The notes below the pieces were generated by a model. The model was not told the origin of the DNA and did not search any database. It was given only the letters and a program-made list of their open reading frames with translations. Position numbers and translations under genes: made by a program. 64,000 nucleotides of DNA, from positions 87,388-151,387 of the forward strand of contig NZ_VUMD01000009.1 of assembly GCF_009696375.1 (NCBI RefSeq), in the 5' to 3' direction. Position 1 is the stretch's first letter. Each line of letters starts with the position of its first letter. The stretch comes from Clostridium porci (GTDB lineage Bacteria > Bacillota > Clostridia > Lachnospirales > Lachnospiraceae). Positions 36,279 through 47,654 of the stretch are shown in pieces.

Positions 36279-37445
36279 CTAGTTCATTCTGACAAACTTC
36301 CCATCCCTGATTGTAACCTTTACAAATTCCTTATCAACATCTCCATTTGAATCAAACTTTGTATCTCCTGTAACACCCTTATACTCAATCTCATATAATT
36401 TGTTTTTCACCGTCTCCGAATCTGTTGTGCCTGCTTCCTCGATTGCTGTCAGCAGCATTCCAGCTGAATCGTATGCCTGAGATGTTAAGGCTGACGGAGC
36501 TGCTCCAAAATCCTTTGTATAGCTTTCTACATATGCTTTTACCGCAGGATCATCTGATTCTGAGAAAAAAATAACGGGGAAGCAAACACCCTCTACTGCC
36601 TCTCCTCCCAGCTCTATTAGCTGCTGGCTATAGGCATTTGAAAAACCTACAATTGCAATATCCGGATTAATCTGCTTATACTGCTTTGCAACCGGAGCTA
36701 CCAGATTATACATTCCACAGCAGATTACAACATCTGCTCCCGCCTCATTCAACTTCGTAATTGCAGGTGTATAATCATCGGAGCCTTCCATAACCTCCTC
36801 ATGGGCAACAACCCTGACATCTGGATCTCCTGACGCTTCAACCAGCTGCTTGATGATCTGAGAAGTATTTGTTCCCCAGTCCGTCATAATAGAAATAATT
36901 CCAATCTTCTTCTTTCCAAGATCATTGATTGAGATATCCACACTTGCCTCACCCTCTTTGGAAATGATCGTATTGTTTCTGAAAATATAATCTCCTATTC
37001 CTGAATAATCTGGATGTGAAGAGGATGGAGAGATTTCAATGATTTTATTTTCCTGATAAATCGGAGCTGCCGTCATACATACACCTGAAGCAAAATGTCC
37101 GATTACGCCTGCGGCCTTTTTATCAGATACAATTTTCTGAGCAATTGTTGTCGCCTCCTCCGATGTGTTCTTATCGTCATAGGGAACAATTTCAACCTTC
37201 TTTCCTAACACGCCTCCCTTATCGTTCCATTCCTTAGCCATCATGTTCGCGGCATTGGTGAAACCAATTCCATACTCTGAATTATCACCTGTCATAGGAC
37301 CAGCTACTGCAATCTGAATTGTATCAGAACTTCCTGAATCCCCCCTTGCGCCGGCATTTGATCCTCCGCCTGAGGCTCCACATCCTGATAATATCGCTGT
37401 TACCAGTGCTCCCGCTAATGCTACACTTAAAATTCTCATTCTCAT
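36279..37445 (-). CDS. livK: Liv-type substrate-binding lipoprotein
   Basis: 388 residues from the ATG at 37445 (AAAGGAGGAG upstream); the GTG at 37466 overlaps the site. A lipoprotein signal ends ILSGC, so the protein is anchored outside the membrane. The type I periplasmic-binding fold follows: IQIAVAGPMTGDNSEYGIG, then VGHFASGVCMTAAPIYQE and FSNAYSQQLIELGG. This family binds branched-chain amino acids, amides, urea or other small molecules. Ligand identity is the key unknown for the whole operon. Confidence 0.9.
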   Translation of the reverse strand: MRMRILSVALAGALVTAILSGCGASGGGSNAGARGDSGSSDTIQIAVAGPMTGDNSEYGIGFTNAANMMAKEWNDKGGVLGKKVEIVPYDDKNTSEEATTIAQKIVSDKKAAGVIGHFASGVCMTAAPIYQENKIIEISPSSSHPDYSGIGDYIFRNNTIISKEGEASVDISINDLGKKKIGIISIMTDWGTNTSQIIKQLVEASGDPDVRVVAHEEVMEGSDDYTPAITKLNEAGADVVICCGMYNLVAPVAKQYKQINPDIAIVGFSNAYSQQLIELGGEAVEGVCFPVIFFSESDDPAVKAYVESYTKDFGAAPSALTSQAYDSAGMLLTAIEEAGTTDSETVKNKLYEIEYKGVTGDTKFDSNGDVDKEFVKVTIRDGKFVRMN

Positions 37446-37503
37446 CCTTTTCTCCTCCTTTATCACCAGAGCATTTCATCTTGCTCAATTACTTTTTCTA
37501 CCT

Positions 37504-38769
37504 TTAATCATTCACCATGATATCTAGAATTACTTCGTCCGTTGTCTTCATTCCATCTCTGGCCAATTTCACGACCCCATTTATTGTTTTCTGCAGCCCA
37601 TCCTTTACAATGCCATCTCCTGACATAAAGGCGTTATTTTCTCTGGCCATAATGCTTCCCATGATCGCGGCATCCACGCTCGTTGCTATCTTAGCCGCAC
37701 AGGAGGCGCTTGCTCCGTCACAGATAATTCCCGATATATTCGCCAGCGTATTGGCGACTGTATCCGAAATCTGTTTTTCATTACCCCCATACAAATATGT
37801 AATTCCCGCTCCTGCTCCCGCTGCTGCGCTGACTGCTCCACAATATGCTGAAAGTCTTCCAATTCTGTATTTCTGATAGATCGCCAGCAAATTACTTAAA
37901 ACCAAGGCCCTGATTGTCATTTCTTTTCCAGCCTTAAGATACTTTGCATATTCCAGAACTGGCAACGAAACGGTCATACCCTGATTTCCGCTTCCTGAGT
38001 TAATCACTACCGGAAGCTCGCATCCATTCATTCTTGCGTCAGAGCCTGCTGCTGCCATAGCCTTTGCCCGAGTTTTAATATCATCTCCATAATATCTAAG
38101 AAGCGTTTTCCCAATATTGGCTCCGAAGTTTTCTGACAATCCTCTGTTTGCAATCGCTGTATTACAGCGTATCTGCTCTTCAATCAGAAACATCACTTCC
38201 TCCATCGGCACTGTATTTGCAAAGGCAAGGATATTTTCCACACTCAGACAGGAATAATCAACACCGTTTTCCTTTTCCTGAACCTTGGCTTCAAAAATAA
38301 GCGATCCATTTTTTTCAATTCTAGTGATTCCTAAATGTGTTCTGGCCAGCTCTATCTCAACCTCATCTGAGCCCGCGAACATTTTTTCAATGATATGAAG
38401 CTTCTCCATGGTTTCCAGACGTGATACGGTACACATCTTTTTCCAAAGCAGCCTGTTACATAAGCGAAGCTCTTCGTTTGTCACCTCCATTAAAACCTCC
38501 AGCTGCTTATCTGCCTTTCCTCCGATAGCACCAGCTATGGCAGCCGCCTCAATTCCCCTCATGCCTCCTGTCATTGGAACTACTGCACTTTTAGCGTTCT
38601 TTATAATATTTCCGCTGCAGGCAATTTCAATGCGTTCCGGTATACAGCCTAACACCTCTGCCGCTTTAGCTGAAACATATGCAATAGCAATTGGCTCTGT
38701 ACAGCCAAGGGCCTTTACTAACTCATTCTTTAAAACATTCATCATATTTTCATTCAGTTCCTGCTCCAT
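37504..38769 (-). CDS. UPF0597/CyuA-type L-cysteine desulfidase or serine dehydratase-like enzyme
   Basis: 421 residues from the ATG at 38769 (MEQELNEN); a longer frame to 38832 is less likely. Conserved blocks are ALGCTEPIAIAY, PMTGGMRGIEAAAIAGAIGG and CDGASASCAAKIATSVDAA. The family is related to the alpha chain of Fe-S L-serine dehydratase; its member CyuA (YhaM) breaks L-cysteine into pyruvate, ammonia and sulfide. It is the first gene of the operon, 58 bases before livK. Confidence 0.85.
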   Translation of the reverse strand: MEQELNENMMNVLKNELVKALGCTEPIAIAYVSAKAAEVLGCIPERIEIACSGNIIKNAKSAVVPMTGGMRGIEAAAIAGAIGGKADKQLEVLMEVTNEELRLCNRLLWKKMCTVSRLETMEKLHIIEKMFAGSDEVEIELARTHLGITRIEKNGSLIFEAKVQEKENGVDYSCLSVENILAFANTVPMEEVMFLIEEQIRCNTAIANRGLSENFGANIGKTLLRYYGDDIKTRAKAMAAAGSDARMNGCELPVVINSGSGNQGMTVSLPVLEYAKYLKAGKEMTIRALVLSNLLAIYQKYRIGRLSAYCGAVSAAAGAGAGITYLYGGNEKQISDTVANTLANISGIICDGASASCAAKIATSVDAAIMGSIMARENNAFMSGDGIVKDGLQKTINGVVKLARDGMKTTDEVILDIMVND

Positions 38770-38994
38770 TTCTTTTCCACTCCCAATTCCTGTTGTTATT
38801 AAAATCTTATCCCTTATATTCCCATTTTTCAAGCCGTTTTTGTATATTATGTCAATTTTTCCCTTTTATACAAGTTTATTTTAGTGCAACTAGTCTATAT
38901 TTGTGTATTATTAAACCATCATTCATATATTTTGTTTCATTTCGAAACATCTGCTAATCATATCCACAAGTAAAAAATTGGCTATCTTTCACTT

Positions 38995-39809
38995 TTGGGT
39001 TCTGCAAGGTAGGCTGGTTATTACAGGAGAAGCACATATTCGGATTGATGATTTTGAAAAGCTCCTAACTTCTATCCTGGATCGGAAGGGAGAACCTTAC
39101 AAAACGCCCAGAAACCTGGCGTCCGGTTCGATTCGTACCTTAAACTCTGCCGTTTGTAAAGAACGCTGTGTATCTTTTATCCCGTTTAATGTGTTAAAAG
39201 GACTTGATAATGAAGCAGTCATCAGCGACAGCCGATCCGCAAAACTTTTAAAACTGAAAGATTATGTATTTGTCTACTGTGATTCCTATACCATTGATAA
39301 AAATGCTACGGAAGAACAGATTGAAACTTACATCAAGCGAGACGATTGCCAGGGAAAAAATGATCCCGATTGACGGCATTGTAGCTGTCTATGACAGTAT
39401 CTCCTATTCAAAAAACTGCGGCAGAACCAGCCGTGTTTATAAAGACGGCCTAGCCTTCAAATTTGAGGAGGATGCGTTTGAAACAGTTTTCCGTTCAATC
39501 GAATGGACGCCTACCAGGTCCGGACAGCTTGCCCCAGCTGCATTGTTTGACACCATTGAAATTGACGGCTGCGCGGTTTCCAGGGCAAGTCTCCATAACC
39601 TTACCTCTATCAAAGATCTGGAGCTGCAGCCAGGCTGTCGGATATTAGTCTCCAAACGCAATATGATTATCCCCCATATAGAGGACAGCCTTGACCGGGA
39701 TAATTCCATATACAGCTTTCCTGGCACCTGTCCCAGCTGCGGGGCTCCAACCAGAGTCCATACACGCAAAGGGGACAAGGGCCGCACGTTCAAAGTTTTT
39801 GGAATATAA
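38995..39809 (+). pseudogene. Broken NAD-dependent DNA ligase (LigA-like)
   Basis: Two frames carry one protein. The first holds the end of the adenylation domain (LVITGEAHIRIDDFEKLL, PRNLASGSIRTL). After a frameshift near 39335-39360, the second holds PIDGIVAVYD, the OB-fold (DTIEIDGCAVSRASLHNL) and the start of the zinc finger (CPSCGAP). The N-terminal catalytic KxDG lysine region and the HhH/BRCT end are missing. It breaks off at about 39800, exactly where NRPS sequence begins, so this is a recombination scar. Confidence 0.8.
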
Positions 39810-39891
39810 CTGGCTGGATTCATTCCAGAATCTTTACCACCTGGAGCGGATAGCTGGCATAAATAGTACTGCAAAAGAGATATCTTCTCAA

Positions 39892-42597
39892 ATGCTGTAT
39901 GACGAGTTCCTGGAACAGGTTAAGAAGCAACCTGTAAAAACAGCAGTGATTGACTCCGCAGATAAATTTACATATTTGGAACTTCATCATATGGCTTTAG
40001 GAATTGCAGACCACCTGAGTGAAATGGGGATTAAACCAGGCAGCAATATTGCAGTTTTGCTCCCCAAAAGTCGATTTCAGGTAGCTGCGATATTAGGTAT
40101 TTTATATGCTTCTTGCGTTTATGTGCCTGTTGACTTAGAGCAGCCGGAACAGCGTTGGAACACAATCGTAGCCAATGCTGATATAAAAGCAGTTCTTGTT
40201 CATTCGGGTCATAGTGCAGTTTTTGAACATGTGCCGGTGTTACCGGTAGACCAGATCGAGGCAATAAGTAATAACAGTATGATACTGCGAGGAACCCCCG
40301 ATGATTTGGCATATATTATTTTTACTTCAGGAACTACTGGTATTCCTAAAGGTGTGGTTATCACACATAAAGCTGCTTGGAATACAATTAAAGATATTAA
40401 CCAGAAATTTTTCGTCAGTAGTCAGGACTCGGTGTTAGGGCTGTCAAAACTTAATTTTGATTTGTCTGTCTATGATATTTTTGGATTATTATCATGCGGA
40501 GGAACCTTGGTTTATCCAAAACTCTCAAGATACATGGACCCGTCTCATTGGGTAGAGCTTATACAGGAATACGAAATCACCATCTGGAATTCCGTACCCG
40601 CGTTTATGCAGATTTTAACCGGTTATTTTACTGGTAAGAGTGAGAAGCTGCCACTTCGCGTCGTGCTGTTATCAGGAGACTGGATTCCGGTAGGCATGCC
40701 TGGGGATATACAAAAATGTGCTGGTGATGCCATGGTTATCAGCTTAGGCGGTGCAACGGAAGCCTCTATCTGGTCCATATATCATGAATGTGTTGATAAT
40801 GAGATACGTGAGGTGAGTATACCTTATGGCAAACCTCTATCGAATCAGGGATTCTCTATTTATGATGCAAAAGGACGCCCATGCCCGGTATACGTGACAG
40901 GAGAACTTTGTATTTGGGGAACAGGTCTTGCCGAAGGGTATTATAATGACCATAAGCTGACAGAGGCAAAGTTTGTTACGGGCAGAGAAAATGGCAGAAT
41001 GTATAAAACAGGGGATATTGGCTGTTATCTGCCTAATGGTGAGATTGAGTTTAAGGGGCGAAATGATAATCAGATAAAGCTGAGAGGACACCGTATTGAA
41101 TTAGGAGAGATCCAGTCTACTCTGGAACAGCATAAATCTGTTTCACAGGCTATGGTGGTGCTGAATGAGGTAAAAACGGATATTTATGCTTTTGTAAAGA
41201 CTGTTCAAGGGAATGTGAAGAATTTTGATTTAAAACAATATTTAGAAGCGTATTTACCAAAGTATATGATTCCTGCGGATATTATTTCGGTAGAAGAGTT
41301 TCCGCTGACTGCCAATGGGAAAATAGACCGGGATAAAATTAAAAAGTTAATCATTAAACAGGAAAACGCAGAAGGTAAAGAAATGCGGGAAGAAAATCCT
41401 GATGAACTACAGAATAAACTGATAGAGCTTTGGAACAGCGTTGTTCCCCAAAGCGCAGCCGGGGTATTTGACAATTTCTATGACTTGGGAGCGGATTCAC
41501 TAATACTCGCCCAGATGGCTACAAAAGTTAGAGAACAAATTTCTAAGGATATTGCCTTTGACGCTTTACTGAGAGAACTGATTTATAATCCGACCATTCA
41601 AAAACTGTCGGAGTTCATTAGGAATAATACAGAAACGGAAGTCGAAGAGAAGAAAATGGAGGACACAAACTCTGAACTTGTATTTGTGAGGGAATATGGC
41701 GGAGATCTGGAGAAAGGACTTAGTATAATATTCCATGGTGCATTAGGTTCATTTAACCGTTTCGACTATCTTGCAGATTCTTTAATTGCAAGTAAGGGAG
41801 AAAAAGTGATTGGGATAGGTATTAAAGATACGAATAAGTATTGTTCAATACCGTCAACTAATTTGATTTGGATGTTATCAGATATATATTCCCAAATAAT
41901 CTGTAGTTATCAGGTAAAGGCCGTAAGTTTGATAGGGTATTGTTTCGGTGGTGTTATAGCATTAGAGACGGCAAACCGCCTTAATGAAAATTCAATAACC
42001 GTGAAGTCACTCTCAATATTAGACAGCCTTTTATTGCCTCCTTCATTTAAGGTAGAAGATGAACTGCTAATGGAAATGATGTTTTTGGACAATATCCCAG
42101 TTTCTTACGCAGATATTGAGATGCCGAATCCTGCGCTGTATGAGCAGATTATAGTCCAGGAATCAATGAAAAAAGGAGTAATTAATAAGGGCTTTCTGAC
42201 AAGTATATCTGGAACAACCGAACGGGAGCAGTTAGGTAACTTTTTCAGAGAATTGGCAACGATGCAGAAAGAAGAACGGTTCGGATTATACGCAGTAGAG
42301 TGTAAAAAGAATACGAATGTAGAGATGCCGATGGAGCTTATTAAGAGTTTATATCAGGTTTGCGTTGCGGCATTTGAAGCCATGCATTATGAAATATGCC
42401 TGTATTTAGGTACAATAAATTATTTCTTTGCCCCGGAGGGCGAAGTGGGATTTAAGAAAATGGTGTTGGAGACATGGGAGGGATTGGCATTAGGCGCTTT
42501 TAACGTTATCGAAACCCCTGGAAACCATTATACTTGTATGGAACAGAAAGAGAACGCAGAATATTTGGCAGGCTTATTATGTGATTTAAAAGAATGA
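39892..42597 (+). CDS. Truncated NRPS module: adenylation, carrier and thioesterase domains
   Basis: About 901 residues from the ATG at 39892, the natural start of the A domain; the open frame reaches back to 39691 through the ligase scar. The A domain has TSGTTGIPKG (A3), NFDLSVYDIFG (A4), SLGGATEASIW (A5), YKTGD (A7) and NGKIDR (A10). A PCP follows with its phosphopantetheine serine in LGADSL. The alpha/beta hydrolase thioesterase has GYCFGG, a Cys nucleophile where most have Ser. The A4/A5 wording resembles cysteine-activating domains of thiazoline siderophore synthetases. The condensation/cyclisation domain that should precede is gone. No ribosome site of note; it may not be expressed. 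Confidence 0.82.
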   Translation: MLYDEFLEQVKKQPVKTAVIDSADKFTYLELHHMALGIADHLSEMGIKPGSNIAVLLPKSRFQVAAILGILYASCVYVPVDLEQPEQRWNTIVANADIKAVLVHSGHSAVFEHVPVLPVDQIEAISNNSMILRGTPDDLAYIIFTSGTTGIPKGVVITHKAAWNTIKDINQKFFVSSQDSVLGLSKLNFDLSVYDIFGLLSCGGTLVYPKLSRYMDPSHWVELIQEYEITIWNSVPAFMQILTGYFTGKSEKLPLRVVLLSGDWIPVGMPGDIQKCAGDAMVISLGGATEASIWSIYHECVDNEIREVSIPYGKPLSNQGFSIYDAKGRPCPVYVTGELCIWGTGLAEGYYNDHKLTEAKFVTGRENGRMYKTGDIGCYLPNGEIEFKGRNDNQIKLRGHRIELGEIQSTLEQHKSVSQAMVVLNEVKTDIYAFVKTVQGNVKNFDLKQYLEAYLPKYMIPADIISVEEFPLTANGKIDRDKIKKLIIKQENAEGKEMREENPDELQNKLIELWNSVVPQSAAGVFDNFYDLGADSLILAQMATKVREQISKDIAFDALLRELIYNPTIQKLSEFIRNNTETEVEEKKMEDTNSELVFVREYGGDLEKGLSIIFHGALGSFNRFDYLADSLIASKGEKVIGIGIKDTNKYCSIPSTNLIWMLSDIYSQIICSYQVKAVSLIGYCFGGVIALETANRLNENSITVKSLSILDSLLLPPSFKVEDELLMEMMFLDNIPVSYADIEMPNPALYEQIIVQESMKKGVINKGFLTSISGTTEREQLGNFFRELATMQKEERFGLYAVECKKNTNVEMPMELIKSLYQVCVAAFEAMHYEICLYLGTINYFFAPEGEVGFKKMVLETWEGLALGAFNVIETPGNHYTCMEQKENAEYLAGLLCDLKE

Positions 42598-42686
42598 TGG
42601 ACATTGTACATCAAGATTACTGCTTTTACAAAATAAAACATTTTTGGTAACTTAAAAGGCTGGCAGTTAAAAGAAAAGGATGTGAT

Positions 42687-42995
42687 ATGATGTCAAATAA
42701 AAATGATACTCGGCCTATGCTGCTTCATGACAGCCTGCAAAGTTTAGTATTAAAACTTAGCGTACCTGCGATTATCGGCATGGTGGTTGTTGGGCTTTAC
42801 AATTTTATGGATGGAGTTTATGTCGGACAAATGGTAGGAGATAACGCTATGGCAGCGGTATCTGTGTCCTATCCATTTACGCTTAGTATTCTGATTGATG
42901 TTACGTATCCATGGCCGCCAATTTTTGTAGGGGCAATAGGCATAGGCTTTGGTTCTATTTTGTTTCGCAGCAGATGGAAAGGTGAAACAGAGTAA
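42687..42995 (+). pseudogene. MATE-family efflux transporter fragment
   Basis: 102 residues. The first 70 or so (LVLKLSVPAIIGMVVVGLYN, MDGVYVGQMVGDNAMAAVSV) are the N-terminus of a MATE exporter. The frame then runs into a different hydrophobic piece and stops; about 340 residues are missing. MATE genes often accompany NRPS clusters as exporters, so this may be a relic of the same cluster. The ribosome site AAAGGATG is intact. Confidence 0.75.
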
Positions 42996-43664
42996 TTTTA
43001 CATGATATGAATGCAATATAGCAGGGGAAAAGAAAACAAGTATGAAGATTGATATTATTTTACGGGTTGTTATTGATTAAAGCCTTGGTAATAAAGAAGA
43101 TATTAAAAGCAGAATTTTGTTGGGTTTGTTTTATCTAAAAAGGGTGTATTTGCTTATGCATGAAATATTGATATGCAAGAAATTATATGTAAGATTCTAA
43201 AAATAGGATATGAGTCTTCAGTAAAAGCAGGGTAAATTCTTAAATAGTATTTTGATAATAACAAGTATCAATAAAATAGTAGCTAAAGGTAATATTTGGA
43301 GAGTAATGAATAGATAGGTTCATTGCTCTTCATTTGTATTTATTAAGTAAAGTCGCGTTACAATCTGTTTTCGTGTGCTTCATGTTGGTATGATTATTGA
43401 TAAATTATAAAGAAAAAACTCTGATTATCTCCAAAAAGCCTGGAAATACGGGCAAATCACGGGATAAGGACACCGAATTTACTACCCATTTACTACATTC
43501 GGAGAGAGCCTTGACACGCTTTCCTTTCCCATGAAGTCCACTATCCCAAACAGCGCACATCGAAAAATCGAATACAACACCGCAGATGGCGGCGTTCTCT
43601 TTTCCCTTTGTGGAGATCAGGACGCCGCTTTTTTGCGCCCAAATAGAGGAAGGAGCGACCGCCT
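42996..43664. other. AT-rich boundary region before the conjugative element
   Basis: No gene seen. AT-rich to about 43430, then G+C rises. ATTTACTAC occurs twice with an 11-base period (43477-43485 and 43488-43496), like integrase arm sites at the ends of conjugative elements. A terminator-like hairpin at 43589-43634 precedes the first gene. Confidence 0.45.
43589..43634 (+). terminator. Terminator or attenuator ahead of the first ICE gene
   Basis: GCGGCGT (from 43589) pairs with ACGCCGC (43622-43628), followed by TTTTTT. Its place 31 bases before the first ATG suggests an attenuator or a block to read-in. Confidence 0.5.
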
Positions 43665-44819
43665 ATGTACTTTACGTCCGGCAGTGACCGGGCCTTTGAA
43701 CAGCTCATGCAGACAAGGCCAGGCGCGGATCATTTTGACAACGGCGAGGCCGGAGCGCCGGAGGACTGCGGCACCTGCCGCTTTTACCGCCCACACTGGA
43801 AGTATCAGTTTTGCGTCTATGCAGAATGTCCTTACCAGTCGGGCAAGCTCACCGCCCTTGACGGAGCGGTGAAATTTCAAGTGAAAGGAGTGGACGACGA
43901 GATGGCAGTTTTTCGCGTGGAGAAAAACCGGGGCTACACGGTGATGTCTAACCACCACCTGCGGAACAAAGACCTATCCCTAAAGGCCAAGGGCCTGCTG
44001 TCACAAATGCTGTCCTTGCCGGAGGATTGGGATTTTACCCTAAAGGGCCTCTCCCTTATCAACCGGGAAAACATTGACGCCATACGGACGGCGGTGTGGG
44101 AGCTGGAAAAGGCCGGGTACATCACCCGCCAGCAGAACCGGGACGGCAAGGGCAAAATGGCCGATATGATCTACACCATTTATGAGCAGCCGCAGCCCCG
44201 GCCAGAGGCAGAGGAGGAAGAACAGCCGGGATCGGAAAACCCGGTGTTGGAAAATCCAACATCGGATAATCCAACGTCGGAAAACCCGGTATCGGGAAAT
44301 CCAATGCAATTAAATAAAGATAAACAAACTAAAGACCCATTAACTACGGATGGATTAACTACCGATTCCATTCCTATCCTTTCCCCTACCTCTCCTTTGG
44401 GGAAAACAGCGGCTGCGCCGCCGGAACGGAAAGGAACGGGAGCGAAGTCACAGAGCGCCGTAGCGGTTTATCGGGAAATCATCATGGACAACATCGAGTA
44501 TTCCCATCTGGTGCAGAACACCCGACTTGACCGGGAGCTGCTGGATGAAATCGTGGACTTGCTGGTGGAAACCGTATGCAGCGCCCGAACGACTATCCGC
44601 ATTGCCGGGGACGATTACCCCGCCGAGCTGGTGAAATCAAAACTGATGAAACTGAACAGCTCCCACATGGAGTTTGTCTTTGACTGTATCAGCAAAAACA
44701 TCACGGAAATCCGAAATATCAAGAAATACCTGCTGGCGGTTCTGTTCAACGCCCCAAGCACCATCAACGGCTATTATACGGCACTGGTGGCCCACGATAT
44801 GAACACCGGCAAAATCTGA
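43665..44819 (+). CDS. ICE replication-initiator-like HTH protein (DUF6017) with Cys-rich N-terminus
   Basis: 384 residues. The first 79 form a small Cys-rich domain (CGTCRFYRPHWKYQFC, then AECPY). Residues from 80 (MAVFRVEKNRGYTVMSNHHL, AKGLLSQMLSLPEDWDFT) are a winged-helix RepA-like domain. A Pro/Asn linker with ENP repeats (NPTSENPV) follows, and the C-terminal DUF6017 begins near residue 270. The M80 at 43902 has AAAGGAG upstream and may start a separate product, since in relatives these can be two genes. Probably acts in element replication or control. Confidence 0.75.
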   Translation: MYFTSGSDRAFEQLMQTRPGADHFDNGEAGAPEDCGTCRFYRPHWKYQFCVYAECPYQSGKLTALDGAVKFQVKGVDDEMAVFRVEKNRGYTVMSNHHLRNKDLSLKAKGLLSQMLSLPEDWDFTLKGLSLINRENIDAIRTAVWELEKAGYITRQQNRDGKGKMADMIYTIYEQPQPRPEAEEEEQPGSENPVLENPTSDNPTSENPVSGNPMQLNKDKQTKDPLTTDGLTTDSIPILSPTSPLGKTAAAPPERKGTGAKSQSAVAVYREIIMDNIEYSHLVQNTRLDRELLDEIVDLLVETVCSARTTIRIAGDDYPAELVKSKLMKLNSSHMEFVFDCISKNITEIRNIKKYLLAVLFNAPSTINGYYTALVAHDMNTGKI

Positions 44820-44836
44820 AAAAGGAGGACAGCCCT

Positions 44837-45049
44837 ATGAAACAGGGAACTTTGATTTTTGACGAGCAGGCAGACCGCTATGACATCCGTTTTGACCTGT
44901 CGGACTACTACGGCGGCCTGCACTGCGGAGAAACCTTTGATGTACTGGTAGGCGGCAGATGGAGGCCCACCCGCATAGAAATGGCTGACAACTGGTATCT
45001 GGTGGGTATCCGCACCGACGACCTCTCCGGCCTGCGGGTGCGGATCTAA
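44837..45049 (+). CDS. DUF5348 family protein
   Basis: 70 residues, start with AAAGGAGG upstream. The pattern FDEQADRYDIRFDLSDYYGG and a WYLVGIR end match DUF5348, a small beta-rich protein kept next to the transfer genes of Firmicute ICEs; function unknown. Confidence 0.75.
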   Translation: MKQGTLIFDEQADRYDIRFDLSDYYGGLHCGETFDVLVGGRWRPTRIEMADNWYLVGIRTDDLSGLRVRI

Positions 45050-45094
45050 GCTGTGCTGCCTGCCTGCTTTGACTTTCCAAAGGAGGGATAGCAG

Positions 45095-45567
45095 TTGCAG
45101 GAAGAAATCGAACAGAAAACCATCGCATTAGCGGTTAAGACAGGCAAGCTCACCGGCCAGGTATTACAGGCGGCCATGAAGAAATTTCTGGCTGCCCGTC
45201 AAACAGCCAAGAGTAACCCCCACCAAGGCAGACAGAGCTTGCGGCAGCTCAAAAAGGACGGTTGCGCCCTGTCCAACATTGAAATCACCGATGCCAACAT
45301 CGGACTGTTTCGGCCCTGTGCCAAGAAATACGACATTGATTTCACCCTGCGGAAAGACCGATCCATCCATCCGCCCCGGTATATCGTGATTTTCAAATCC
45401 AAGCAGGCGGACAATCTGGAACAGGCGTTTAAGGAGTTTACGGCCAAGAAGCTCAAACAGCAGGAACGCCCCTCCATCCGAAAGCCCCTATCCGCCATGA
45501 AACAAAAGAGCGCGGCCAAAGATAAGCAGCGGGCAAAGGAGAAAGTCAAGGAAAGGGGGCTGTCGCT

Positions 45568-45571
<4 letters not shown>
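45095..45571 (+). CDS. PcfB-family conjugation accessory protein
   Basis: 158 residues from a TTG start after AAAGGAGGG. Blocks TGKLTGQVLQAAMKKFLA and IEITDANIGLFRPCAKKYDI match the PcfB/DUF3801 family; the C-terminus is a Lys-rich tail. PcfB of pCF10 helps link the relaxosome to the coupling ATPase. The stop overlaps the GTG of traG, indicating coupled translation. Confidence 0.82.
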
Positions 45572-47588
<2,017 letters not shown>

Positions 47589-47621
47589 GATGATTTTCGT
47601 CTGAGAAGGTGGAAAAACTGA

Positions 47622-47653
47622 GGCCATTCACTTTTATAGTGGATGGCCTTTTT
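47622..47653. terminator. Convergent terminator between tnpV and the XRE regulator
   Basis: GGCCATTCAC pairs with GTGGATGGCC (one G-U) and is followed by TTTTT; an A-run on the other side lets it serve both strands. Confidence 0.7.
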
Positions 47654-47654
47654 G

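Noticed and set aside
39691..39891. NRPS gene start at 39691
   Set aside because: The first part of the frame is an out-of-frame reading of the ligase fragment; the A domain begins near 39892.
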